Shown one piece after another: positions 18,748 through 27,285 of a DNA stretch of 64,000 nucleotides. The stretch is taken from NCBI GenBank assembly GCA_035524495.1, contig DATKOR010000051.1, forward strand, positions 49,931-113,930. The letters run 5' to 3'. Position numbers and translations under genes: made by a program. The DNA is from CAIKZZ01 sp035524495. GTDB taxonomy: Bacteria > Pseudomonadota > Gammaproteobacteria > Steroidobacterales > Steroidobacteraceae. The first letter of the stretch is position 1; each line of letters starts with the position of its first letter. The notes beneath the pieces are model-generated. The model did no database searches and was not told the origin of the DNA. It saw nothing but the letters and a program-made list of their open reading frames with translations.

Positions 18748-20658
18748 ATGACACTCACCACCAAGAAGCTCGCCGGCCTCGGCCTCGCGACGGGCCTTTC
18801 GTTCGCCGCCACCGCCGCCTACGCCGACACGAGCGCCGCGGGCCAGTACCGCTGGGTCACGTTCGCCGTGTTCGCGGCGATCATCCTGTTGACGATGTAC
18901 ATCACCTATCGCGCCGCGCAGCGCGTGAAGTCGGTGTCCGACTTCTATACCGCCGGCGGCGGCATCTCGGGCCTGCAGAACGGCTGGGCGATCGCCGGCG
19001 ACTACCTGTCGGCGGCCTCGTTCCTCGGCATCGCCGGGCTCATCTCGCTCTACGGGTACGACGGCTTCATGTACTCGGTCGGCTGGCTGGTCGCCTACAT
19101 CACGGTGCTGCTCCTGATCGCCGAGCCGTGCCGCAACATCGGCAAGTACACGCTCTCGGACATCCTCGCCTACCGCAACGACCCGCGGAAGATGCGCGTC
19201 GTCGGCGCGCTGTCGGTGATCACGGTCTCGACGTTCTACCTGACGGCGCAGATGGTCGGCGCGGGCGTGCTGATCAAGACGCTGATCGGCATCGACTACG
19301 AGGTGTCGGTCATGACCGTCGGCGTGCTGATGCTCGCCTACGTGCTGTTCGGCGGAATGGTCGCGACCACGTGGGTGCAGATCGTCAAGGCGATCCTGCT
19401 GGTCGCGGCCTCGGTGCTGATCGTGATGCTGGTGTGGACGCCCTACGGCTTCTCGCTGCCGGGATTCCTCGCCGACGTGGTCGGCGACGCCAAGGTGCAG
19501 GCGCGCGTCGCCGCGCTGATCGGTGACGCCGCGAAGAACATGTCGCCGGGCGAGCTCGGCCAGCGGTTCCTGGAGCCCGGCCTCTACTTCAAGGCACCGA
19601 TCGACCAGATCTCGCTCGGCATGGCGCTCGTGTTCGGCACCGCGGGGCTGCCGCACATCCTGATGCGGTTCTTCACGGTCCCGACCGCGCAGCAGGCGCG
19701 CAAGTCCGTCGTCTGGGCGATGGCCATCATCGGCGGCTTCTACGTGCTGACGCTGTTCCTCGGCTTCGGCGCCGCGAAGCTGGTCGGGCCGGGCAACATC
19801 GCGGCGGTCGACGCCGGCGGCAACATGGCCGGCCCGCTGCTTGCGCAGTTCATCGGCGGCGGGTCCGAGTCGTTCTTCGGCAACTTCATGCTGGCGTTCG
19901 TCTCGGCGGTCGCCTTCGCGACCATCGTCGCCGTGGTCGCGGGCCTGGTGCTCGCGGCCGCCTCGGCGATGGCCCACGACCTGTGGGTCGGCGTCGTGCA
20001 CGGCGGCGAGACGGTCGCACCGCAGCAGCAGGTGCGCGCGGCGCGCATCGCGACCGTGATCGTCGGCGCCATCGCCATCACGATCGGCATCGCGGCCAAG
20101 GGCCAGAACGTCGCGCACCTCGTGGCGCTTGCCTTCGCGGTGGCCGCGAGCGCGAACTTCCCGTGCGTGCTGCTGACGCTGTACTGGAAGCGCTGCAACA
20201 CGACCGGGATCGTCGCCGGCATGATCATCGGCACGGTCGTCGCGGTCGGGCTGCAGCTCGTGTCGCCGAACCTGGCCTATCCGAAGGCCATCAAGGCCGC
20301 GGCCCACAAGGTGCTCGACGGCGAGGCGGCCAAGCGCGCCGCGATTGCCGCGGCGGCCGCCTCCGGTGACGCGGCAAGGGTCGCGCTCGCCGGACGCGAC
20401 ACCATCTCCCTCGACCGCGCCATCAAGAAGGCGAATGACGACCTCAAGAAGTTCGAGGGTCAGGAGACCTCGATCGTCGGCCTCGAGAAGCCGCTGTTCG
20501 CACTCAAGAACCCGGGCATCATCTCGATCCCGCTCGGCTTCCTGGCGGTGATCCTGTTCTCGCTGCTCGGCCGCGACCGGCGCGCCGAGGACATGTGGGA
20601 CGAGGTCTATGCGCGGCAGAACACCGGCATCCTCGCTTCAAAGGCCACGAGCCACTGA
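18748..20658 (+). CDS. actP: ActP cation/acetate symporter
   Basis: A 636-residue SSS-family acetate permease. It has an N-terminal signal peptide ending in AYA near residue 26, then FYTAGGGISGLQNGWAIAGDY, the sodium-site helices, FGGMVATTWVQI, and FGTAGLPHILMRFFTV, which is characteristic of ActP. It is about 85 residues longer than the Escherichia coli protein. The extra material, at about residues 511-590, is an alanine- and lysine-rich hydrophilic stretch before the last transmembrane helix. The ATG at 18748 follows yjcH directly. A strong hairpin lies just after the stop. Confidence 0.95.
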   Translation: MTLTTKKLAGLGLATGLSFAATAAYADTSAAGQYRWVTFAVFAAIILLTMYITYRAAQRVKSVSDFYTAGGGISGLQNGWAIAGDYLSAASFLGIAGLISLYGYDGFMYSVGWLVAYITVLLLIAEPCRNIGKYTLSDILAYRNDPRKMRVVGALSVITVSTFYLTAQMVGAGVLIKTLIGIDYEVSVMTVGVLMLAYVLFGGMVATTWVQIVKAILLVAASVLIVMLVWTPYGFSLPGFLADVVGDAKVQARVAALIGDAAKNMSPGELGQRFLEPGLYFKAPIDQISLGMALVFGTAGLPHILMRFFTVPTAQQARKSVVWAMAIIGGFYVLTLFLGFGAAKLVGPGNIAAVDAGGNMAGPLLAQFIGGGSESFFGNFMLAFVSAVAFATIVAVVAGLVLAAASAMAHDLWVGVVHGGETVAPQQQVRAARIATVIVGAIAITIGIAAKGQNVAHLVALAFAVAASANFPCVLLTLYWKRCNTTGIVAGMIIGTVVAVGLQLVSPNLAYPKAIKAAAHKVLDGEAAKRAAIAAAAASGDAARVALAGRDTISLDRAIKKANDDLKKFEGQETSIVGLEKPLFALKNPGIISIPLGFLAVILFSLLGRDRRAEDMWDEVYARQNTGILASKATSH

Positions 20659-20667
20659 CGACCGGCC

Positions 20668-20695
20668 GGCGGCGGGTCCATCCGGGCCCGCCGCC
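20668..20695 (+). terminator. GC-rich hairpin downstream of actP
   Basis: GGCGGCGGG at 20668-20676 pairs with CCCGCCGCC at 20687-20695. Inner pairing (one G-T wobble, then two C-G pairs) extends it to a 12-base stem with loop ATCC. There is no T-run, so it may be a partial terminator or an mRNA-stabilising hairpin between actP and the DUF294 gene. Confidence 0.5.
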
Positions 20696-20700
20696 CACCG

Positions 20701-22614
20701 GTGCCGCCCGGCGCCGTGACCGCGCCGCCGCTGATCCTCGAAGCAACGATCCGCTTCCTGCGGAGCCACGAGCCGTTCGCGCGCATGGCGCGCCGCGACC
20801 TCGAGTTCCTGGTGAGCCGCGCGCGGCTCGCGTACTTCGCCGCCGGCAGCGTCGTCGTCGATGCGGCGAGCGGTGCCGACTGCCCGCTGCACGTGATCCA
20901 GCGCGGCCACGTGCGCAGCACCGATCCGACCGCGCCCGGGCACGCGACGGTGCTGGGCCCCGGCGAGTGCTTCCCGCTCGCGACGATGGGACACGCGCTG
21001 CCCGCCAGCACGAGCTTCGTCGCGACCGAGGACGTGTTCTGCTACCAGCTCGGGGCCGAGGACTGCGCGGCGCTGCGCGCGGCCTCCGCGCCGTTCGCCG
21101 AGTTCTGTGCGCAGTCGCTGCGGGCGCTGCTGCACCAGTCGCACGGCCAGGTGCGCCACGCCTTCAGCCGCCGCGCGGTCGACCAGCAGACGCTGCTGCA
21201 GCCGGTCCGGGCGCTGCTGCGTCGCGCGCCGGTGAGCTGCGCCGCCGCGACGCCGGTGCGCTCGGCGCTCGAGCGCATGAACGCCGAGGGCGTCGGCACG
21301 ATCGCCGTCGTCGACGCCGCGGCGCGCCCGATCGGCATCTTTACGCTGACCGACCTCATGACGCGCGTCGTGCTGCCGGGCCGCGACCTGTCGCTGCCGA
21401 TCGAGGAGGTCATGACCCGCGATCCCGGCGCGGTCGACGAGGAGACGACCGCGGAGGAGGCCATCGCGGTCATGGCCGCGCACCGCTACCACCAGCTCGT
21501 GATCACGCGCAACGGCGCACTGTCGGGCGTGGTGTCCGAGCGCGACCTCTTCGCGCTGCAGCGCGTGTCGATGCAGCGCGTGATCGAGACGATCCACGGG
21601 GCGCGCGACGTCGCCGCGCTCGGGCGCGCCGCCGCCGACATCACGACGCTCGCCGACAACCTGCTGGCGCAGGGCGCCGCCGCCGAGCCCCTGACGCACA
21701 CGATCGCGGCGCTCAATGATGCGCTGACGCTCCGGCTCTTCGAGCTGCTTGCCCCCGCCCACGAGCTCGCCGGCATCGACTGGTGCTGGCTATCGCTCGG
21801 CAGCGAGGGCCGGCGCGAGCAGACGATCGCCTCCGACCAGGACAACGCACTGGTATTCGAGGCCGGGGCGGCCGACGTCGAGGCGGTGCGCGCGCGACTG
21901 CTGCGCTTCGCACAGGCCGCCAACCGGGCGCTCGCGACCCTCGGGTTCCCGCTGTGCCCGGGCAACATCATGGCCGGCAATCCCGCGCACTGCCTCACGG
22001 TCGACGAGTGGCGCGGGCGCTTCGCCGCGTGGCTGCGCGAGCCGGCACCGGAGGCGCTGCTCGCCGCGAACATCTTCTTCGACTTCCGGCCGCTCGGCGG
22101 CCACGCGGCGCTCGCCGAGGGCCTGCGCCGCTGGCTGGTCGAGGTCGCGCCCGAGAGCCGGATCTTCCTGCGGCTGCTGACGACGAACGCGCTTGCCGCG
22201 GAGCCGCCGCTCGGCGTCGTGCGCAGCTTCGTGACCGAGGACGGCATCTACAAGGGGACGATCGACCTCAAGGCCGACGGCACCCGGATCTTCGTCGACG
22301 CGGCGCGCGCGCTCGCGCTCGCCTTCGGGATCGCCGAGACCGGCACCGCGCCGCGGCTGCGCCTCGCCGGGCGCCGGCTCGGGCTCGAGGAGCGCGAGAC
22401 CGGCGCGCTGACCGACGCCTTTCATTTCCTGCAGCTGCTGAGGCTGCGCGCGCAGCGCGGCCACGTCGGCGACGAGACCGGGCCCGTGCCGCACGCGGCG
22501 CCGAACCGCATCGACCCCTATGCCCTCAACGAGCTCGACCAGCGCATGCTCAAGGAGGCGCTGCGGCAGGCGCGGGGGCTGCAGAAGACTCTGGAGCTGA
22601 CGCTGGCGAGGTGA
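20701..22614 (+). CDS. cNMP-binding / CBS / DUF294 nucleotidyltransferase
   Basis: A 637-residue multidomain protein. Residues about 20-140 form a cyclic-nucleotide-binding fold. A CBS pair follows (about 165-285). Then comes a GlnD-like nucleotidyltransferase with GSEGRREQT (about 367-375) and the catalytic DQD (about 379-381), and a DUF294 C-terminal domain (about 490-637). The layout suggests an enzyme that modifies a protein or nucleotide in response to adenine nucleotides or a cyclic dinucleotide; the substrate is unknown. It sits between actP and a DnaQ-like exonuclease, an order also found next to actP in pseudomonads. The GTG at 20701 is the longest start; GTG at 20716 is an alternative. 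Confidence 0.87.
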   Translation: MPPGAVTAPPLILEATIRFLRSHEPFARMARRDLEFLVSRARLAYFAAGSVVVDAASGADCPLHVIQRGHVRSTDPTAPGHATVLGPGECFPLATMGHALPASTSFVATEDVFCYQLGAEDCAALRAASAPFAEFCAQSLRALLHQSHGQVRHAFSRRAVDQQTLLQPVRALLRRAPVSCAAATPVRSALERMNAEGVGTIAVVDAAARPIGIFTLTDLMTRVVLPGRDLSLPIEEVMTRDPGAVDEETTAEEAIAVMAAHRYHQLVITRNGALSGVVSERDLFALQRVSMQRVIETIHGARDVAALGRAAADITTLADNLLAQGAAAEPLTHTIAALNDALTLRLFELLAPAHELAGIDWCWLSLGSEGRREQTIASDQDNALVFEAGAADVEAVRARLLRFAQAANRALATLGFPLCPGNIMAGNPAHCLTVDEWRGRFAAWLREPAPEALLAANIFFDFRPLGGHAALAEGLRRWLVEVAPESRIFLRLLTTNALAAEPPLGVVRSFVTEDGIYKGTIDLKADGTRIFVDAARALALAFGIAETGTAPRLRLAGRRLGLEERETGALTDAFHFLQLLRLRAQRGHVGDETGPVPHAAPNRIDPYALNELDQRMLKEALRQARGLQKTLELTLAR

Positions 22615-22622
22615 GAGGCCCG

Positions 22623-23351
22623 ATGCGCTGGCCGTGGCAACGACGGATCGACAGGCGGCGCGCGCGCGCCGCGCTGCCAGCGCCGATGCGGGCGCGCCTC
22701 GCGCACCTGAAGCGCGCCGAGCTCGGGCTCGCGAGCGGGCGGCGGCTGCGCGCGACGCCGCTCGCGCTCGCGCGCTTCGTGGCGCTCGACCTCGAGACCA
22801 CGGGTCCGCGCATGGACCGCGACCGGATCATCGCGATCGGCGCGGTCGCGGTCGCCGAGCGGGCGCTCAAGCATGCCGAGGCGTTCACTGCGGTCCTGCG
22901 GCAACGCGCGTCGAGCTCGGTCGACAACATCCTCGTCCACCAGATCGGCGGCCAGGAGCAGCTCGCGGGCGCGGATCCCAAGAGCGCGCTGCTCAGCTTC
23001 CTCGAGTTCCGGGGTGCGGCACTCGCGGTGGCGTTTCGCGCCGAGTTCGACGCGACGGTGCTCGCGCGCGAGCTCGAGCTCGAGCTCGGGATCCGCGTGC
23101 CGCGCCGCTTCCTGGACCTCGCGCTCTTGCTGCCGGCGCTCTATCCGGGCACGCAGAACGACACGCTCGAGGACTGGCTCGGGCACTTCGCGCTGGTGCC
23201 GATCGGCCGGCACGACGCGCTCGCCGACGCCTACACGAGCGCCCAGCTGCTGCTGATCGCGCTCGACGCCGCGCAGCGCCTCGGCGCGCGCACCACCGGG
23301 CACCTGATCGAGCTGGAGCGCGCGCAGCGCTGGCTCGGGCGACGGCGCTAG
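22623..23351 (+). CDS. DnaQ-like 3'-5' exonuclease
   Basis: A 242-residue DEDDh exonuclease-fold protein. Exo I is FVALDLETTGP near residues 57-67, followed by DRIIAIGAVAV. The Exo III region is HDALADAYTSAQL near residues 199-211, whose first residue is the catalytic His. It lacks the polymerase-binding tail of DnaQ epsilon, so it is a stand-alone nuclease rather than the replicative proofreader. It starts 8 bases after the DUF294 gene and probably shares its transcript. The stop overlaps that of dacB on the opposite strand (CTAG). Confidence 0.87.
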   Translation: MRWPWQRRIDRRRARAALPAPMRARLAHLKRAELGLASGRRLRATPLALARFVALDLETTGPRMDRDRIIAIGAVAVAERALKHAEAFTAVLRQRASSSVDNILVHQIGGQEQLAGADPKSALLSFLEFRGAALAVAFRAEFDATVLARELELELGIRVPRRFLDLALLLPALYPGTQNDTLEDWLGHFALVPIGRHDALADAYTSAQLLLIALDAAQRLGARTTGHLIELERAQRWLGRRR

Positions 23352-24766
23352 CGATCGAGCGCCCAGCGCACGATCGTGTCGAGCACGGCCTCGCCGCGGC
23401 CGCCCTCGGCGCCCGGGTGGTTGATGAACACGACGACCGCGAGCGGCCGCTGCGAGCGGCTCGTGACCCAGCCGGCCACCGCGCCGACGCCGTTCAGGTG
23501 GCCGGTCTTGAGCCGGATCCGGCCCTCGGCGCCGATGTCGGCGAAGCGGCGCCTGAGCGTTCCGTCCTGACCGCCGAGCGGCAGCGAGGCGGCGAGCTCC
23601 GGGAAGTAGCGGCTGCGGTAGGCGGCGCCCAGCACGCGCGCGAGGCCGTCGGCCGAGATCCGCGTGCGCCGCGACAGCCCCGAGCCGTTGTCGAGCACGA
23701 GCTCGGGGATCTCCAGGTGCTCGGCGGCGAGCCACTCGGCGAGCGCGCGCTCGCCGTTGGCGACGGTGGCCGGTGCGCCGAAGCGCTCGCTGGCGAGCGT
23801 CAGCACCAGCATCCGCGCCATCGTGTTGTTGCTGTACTTGTTGAGGAGCCGCACGACCTCGCCGAGCGACAGCGACTCGTACTCGACGAGCAGGCGCGCG
23901 TCCGGGGGGCGCGCCTCGAGCCTGAGCTTCCCCGCGAACTCCCCGCCCTGCTCGCGCCAGTAGCTGACGAAGGTGCCGAACGCGTAGTCGGGTGCGCGCA
24001 TGATCGCGCGGCGCACGACGTTGACCTCGCAGTGCGCCGGCAGGCGCCCGGTCAGCGCGAGCCGGTCCGGGTCGTCCTCGTAGGTCGTGAAGGTGATCGA
24101 CTTCGAGGCGCAGCCGCCGTCGCCGCCCTTGAGCGCCGTCGCGAGCCTGAGGTTGACGGGCTCGGGATCGACGATGACCCGCACCCGGCCCGCGTCGTGG
24201 ATGAAGTGGAACTCCGCCGCCTGGAAGTTCACCAGCATCGCGTCCGGCACGACGTTGTAGACGCGATCGCCGCGGCCGTCGAACTCGTCGGCGTCGGGCT
24301 CCTGCAGCGCGTACAGCGAGCGATCGATCACGAGGTCGCCGTCGATGCGCCGCACGCCGGCGTTGCGGAGCGCGCGCGCGAAGCGCCACCAGCGCTCGGC
24401 GGTCATGTACGGGTCGCCGCCGCCCTGGATCACGAGGTCGCCGGCGAGCCTTCCTTCGCTGAGCGCGCCGCTCGCGTAGGCGCGTGTCGTCCAGTGGTAG
24501 CTCGGCCCGAGCTCCTCGAGCGTCGCGTAGCTCGTCACGAGCTTGATCGTCGAGGCGGGGCTCCTCGGCTCGCGGGCGTTGAGCTCGAGATAGGACTGGC
24601 CGGTCAGCGCGTCGCGCACGACGATGCTGACCGCCGAGGCCGGCAGCCCCTGGCTGTGCAGGACCTGCTCGAGGCGCGGGGGCAGGGCGGCGTCGACGCG
24701 GCCGGCGAGGCCCGCGGCGGCCACGGCGATGAGGGCCGCGAGCGCGCGGCGGGACGGCGGTATCAT
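23348..24766 (-). CDS. dacB: D-alanyl-D-alanine carboxypeptidase/endopeptidase (PBP4, DacB)
   Basis: A 472-residue peptidase family S13 protein. The signal peptide runs to about residue 26. The active-site Ser72-x-x-Lys75 is in SPASTIK, the second motif is SNN in KYSNNTMAR, and the third is KTG in RLKTGHLNG. The enzyme trims or cleaves D-Ala-linked peptidoglycan peptides in the periplasm. The ATG at 24766 was chosen because the signal peptide follows it directly; the longer frame upstream has no family sequence. It is divergent from the degP-like gene over 105 bases. Confidence 0.93.
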   Translation of the reverse strand: MIPPSRRALAALIAVAAAGLAGRVDAALPPRLEQVLHSQGLPASAVSIVVRDALTGQSYLELNAREPRSPASTIKLVTSYATLEELGPSYHWTTRAYASGALSEGRLAGDLVIQGGGDPYMTAERWWRFARALRNAGVRRIDGDLVIDRSLYALQEPDADEFDGRGDRVYNVVPDAMLVNFQAAEFHFIHDAGRVRVIVDPEPVNLRLATALKGGDGGCASKSITFTTYEDDPDRLALTGRLPAHCEVNVVRRAIMRAPDYAFGTFVSYWREQGGEFAGKLRLEARPPDARLLVEYESLSLGEVVRLLNKYSNNTMARMLVLTLASERFGAPATVANGERALAEWLAAEHLEIPELVLDNGSGLSRRTRISADGLARVLGAAYRSRYFPELAASLPLGGQDGTLRRRFADIGAEGRIRLKTGHLNGVGAVAGWVTSRSQRPLAVVVFINHPGAEGGRGEAVLDTIVRWALDR

Positions 24767-24808
24767 GTAGGCGCAGTGTAACGGCGACGCCGCCCCGGGG
24801 GTACGGCT

Positions 24809-24838
24809 GCAACTTTGCCCGCCGCGGCATTGTCTATG
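24809..24838 (+). promoter_or_regulatory. Possible sigma-E-like promoter for the degP-like gene
   Basis: GCAACTT at 24809-24815 and TCTATG at 24833-24838 are 17 bases apart, resembling the sigma-E pattern GGAACTT-N16-TCTGA seen at the Escherichia coli degP promoter. ATTGT (24829-24833) and ACAAT (24844-24848) also form an inverted repeat here. The match is imperfect, so this is a suggestion. Confidence 0.3.
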
Positions 24839-24871
24839 CAGGCACAATCCCGGAACTAGAGGAGCGGACGT

Positions 24872-26335
24872 ATGGGTCGAGGGTCGCGCGTTGCCGGCAT
24901 TCTGGCGGGCGTGTTGTTCACAGGACTCGGTCTGGTCGCGTGTTCGCGCACCGCCGAGCGGGCCCCGGGACCGGTCGCGACGGCGCCCGCCGTGACGCCG
25001 CTGGCGGTCAGCCCCGGCACGAGCGCCGCGGCGGCGCGCGGTCTGCCGGACTTCACCGACATCGTCGCGCGCAACGGCCCGGCGGTCGTCAACATCGTCG
25101 TCCTCGAGAAGAGCCGGCCGGCGTCCTTCGACGAGGGCGCGCCGGACGACCCGCTGCACGACTTCCTGCGCCGCTTCGGCGTGCCGCCGCGCGGCACGCC
25201 GCAGCCGGCGCGCGGCGAGGGCTCGGGCTTCATCGTCGGTGCCGACGGCACGATCCTGACGAACGCGCACGTCGTCGCCGACGCGCGCGAGGTCACGGTC
25301 CGGCTCACCGACCGGCGCGAGTTCACGGCCAAGGTCGTCGGCGTCGACCCGCAGTCCGACGTCGCCGTCATCAAGATCGACGGCAAGGACCTGCCGACGG
25401 TGCGCATCGGCGATCCCGCGAAGCTGCGCCCCGGCGAGTGGGTCGTCGCGATCGGCTCGCCGTTCGGCTTCGACAACAGCGTGACCGCCGGCATCGTCAG
25501 CGCGCTCTCGCGCTCGCTGCCGGACGGCCAGTACACGCCGTTCATCCAGACCGACGCCGCGGTGAACCCGGGCAACTCCGGCGGGCCACTCTTCAACATG
25601 GCCGGCGAGGTGGTCGGCATCAACTCGCAGATCTACAGCCGCACCGGCGGCTTCATGGGCATCTCGTTCGCGATCCCGATCGACATCGCGATCGGCGTCA
25701 AGGACCAGCTCGTCAAGACCGGCCACGTGCAGCGCGGCCGGATCGGCGTGCTGGTGCAGGAGGTCGGCCAGCAGCTCGCCGACTCCTTCGGACTCGACCG
25801 GCCGCGCGGCGCGATCGTCGCCCAGGTCGAGGCCGGCGGCCCGGCGGCCAAGGCCGGCATCAAGTCGGGCGACGTGATCCTCGCGGTCGACGGCCGGCCG
25901 ATCGAGCACTCGGGCCAGCTGTCGGCGGCGATCTCGCAGATCCGGCCGGGCAGCAAGGTCGAGCTCGAGATCTGGCGCGAGCGCGCGAGCCGCAAGATCA
26001 GCGTCGAGGTCGGCGAGTTCAAGGACGCCCAGGTCGCGCAGAACGAGCGCGCCGAATCCGGGCGCGGCGCGCGGCTCGGGCTCGCGGTCCGGCCGCTGAC
26101 TTCGGCCGAGAAGCGCGCCGCGGGCATCGACGGCGGGCTGCTCGTCGAGGACGTGGACGGCCCGGCGGCCGAGGCCGACGTGCGCCCGGGCGACGTGATC
26201 GTCGGCGCCAACGGCCAGCGCGTCGCGACGCTCGGCGAGCTCGAGGCGCAGGCGGCGAAGTCGAAGCGCTCGATCGCGCTGCTCGTCAACCGCGGCGGTA
26301 CCACGATCTTCATCCCGCTGAAGCTCGGCGGCTGA
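24872..26335 (+). CDS. degP: DegP/Do-type serine protease, predicted lipoprotein
   Basis: A 487-residue HtrA protease. Residues 1 to about 24 are a lipoprotein signal ending in the lipobox LVAC, so it is probably anchored by Cys24; Ser follows the Cys, favouring the outer membrane. The trypsin-like domain (about 60-260) has the triad His in TNAHVV, Asp in SDVAVIKI and Ser in GNSGGPLF. Two PDZ domains follow (about 275-365 and 395-485). It degrades or refolds damaged envelope proteins. Most DegP proteins are soluble, so the lipid anchor is unusual. An AGAGGAGCG site precedes the ATG. The next gene starts 4 bases after the stop. Confidence 0.92.
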   Translation: MGRGSRVAGILAGVLFTGLGLVACSRTAERAPGPVATAPAVTPLAVSPGTSAAAARGLPDFTDIVARNGPAVVNIVVLEKSRPASFDEGAPDDPLHDFLRRFGVPPRGTPQPARGEGSGFIVGADGTILTNAHVVADAREVTVRLTDRREFTAKVVGVDPQSDVAVIKIDGKDLPTVRIGDPAKLRPGEWVVAIGSPFGFDNSVTAGIVSALSRSLPDGQYTPFIQTDAAVNPGNSGGPLFNMAGEVVGINSQIYSRTGGFMGISFAIPIDIAIGVKDQLVKTGHVQRGRIGVLVQEVGQQLADSFGLDRPRGAIVAQVEAGGPAAKAGIKSGDVILAVDGRPIEHSGQLSAAISQIRPGSKVELEIWRERASRKISVEVGEFKDAQVAQNERAESGRGARLGLAVRPLTSAEKRAAGIDGGLLVEDVDGPAAEADVRPGDVIVGANGQRVATLGELEAQAAKSKRSIALLVNRGGTTIFIPLKLGG

Positions 26336-26339
26336 GGCG

Positions 26340-27284
26340 GTGCGTCCCCTCGGCACGCTCGCGGCACTCATCGGGCTCGCTGGGCTTGCGGTTGCGCCCG
26401 CAGCCCCGGCCGATCCCGGCGCGCCGATCCGCGACTGCGCCGAGTGCCCGGAGGTCGTGCGCGTGCCGGCCGGCACCTTCGTGATCGGCACGCCGGGCGC
26501 GGATCCGCACCTGACGCGCGCCGAGTCGCAGGCGGTGATCGTGCGCATCGCCAAACCCGTCGGGATCGGCCGGCTCGAGGTCACGCGCCGCGAGTATCGC
26601 GCCTTCGTCGCCGACTCCGGCTACGACGCGCACGGCCCGTGCATCACCTGGGACGAGACGCTGTCGCGCTTCAACGCCGACCGCAACCGCGGGCCCGACA
26701 ACCCGGGGCGGCCGCGCGAGGCGCGCGACGACCACCCGGTCGCGTGCGTCAGCTGGAGCGACGCGAAGGCCTACGTGCAGTGGCTCGCGCGCCGCACCGG
26801 CAAGCCGTACCGCCTGCCGTCCGAGGCCGAGTGGGAGTACGCGGCGCGCGCCGGCAGCACCGCGCGCTGGCCGTGGGGCGATTCGGCCACCGACGGCTGC
26901 GACTTCGCGAATCTCTATGATCTGTCGAGCCGCGAGTCGTACGCGTTCGGCTGGGAGCCCACGCGCTGCCGCGACAGCTACCCCGACGTCGCGCCGGCCG
27001 GCGCACTCAGGGCCAACGCCTTCGGGCTCTACGACATGATCGGCAACGTCGCCGAATGGGTCGAGGACTGCTACACCGACAGCTACATCGGCCGCCCGCG
27101 CGACGGGCGCGCCTGGGTGTGGGCCGGCGGCTGCAGCCGGCGCGTCGTGCGCGGCGGCAGCTGGGTGACGCCCGCCGATCGCGCGCGCAGCGCCTACCGT
27201 GACTCGGCCGAGATCGGCACCCGCGCCGACCACCTGGGCTTCAGGGTCGCGCTCGACCTCGACGGCCGGCCGGAGGCGCGCTGA
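26340..27284 (+). CDS. FGE-fold (SUMF1-like) exported protein 1
   Basis: A 314-residue formylglycine-generating-enzyme-fold protein. A signal peptide occupies about residues 1-25, and IRDCAECPEVVRVPAGTFVIG opens the domain. Typical FGE-fold motifs follow: GRLEVTRREYRAF, PVACVSWSDAKAYVQWLA, YRLPSEAEWEYAARAG, NVAEWVEDCY and RRVVRGGSWVTPADRARSA. The two catalytic copper-binding cysteines of true FGE, which lie just after RGGS, are absent, so sulfatase activation is unlikely. Related FGE-fold proteins (PvdO, NirV, EgtB) have other tasks. It starts with GTG directly after the degP stop. Function unknown; possibly a partner of the protease. Confidence 0.83.
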   Translation: MRPLGTLAALIGLAGLAVAPAAPADPGAPIRDCAECPEVVRVPAGTFVIGTPGADPHLTRAESQAVIVRIAKPVGIGRLEVTRREYRAFVADSGYDAHGPCITWDETLSRFNADRNRGPDNPGRPREARDDHPVACVSWSDAKAYVQWLARRTGKPYRLPSEAEWEYAARAGSTARWPWGDSATDGCDFANLYDLSSRESYAFGWEPTRCRDSYPDVAPAGALRANAFGLYDMIGNVAEWVEDCYTDSYIGRPRDGRAWVWAGGCSRRVVRGGSWVTPADRARSAYRDSAEIGTRADHLGFRVALDLDGRPEAR

Positions 27285-27285
27285 G

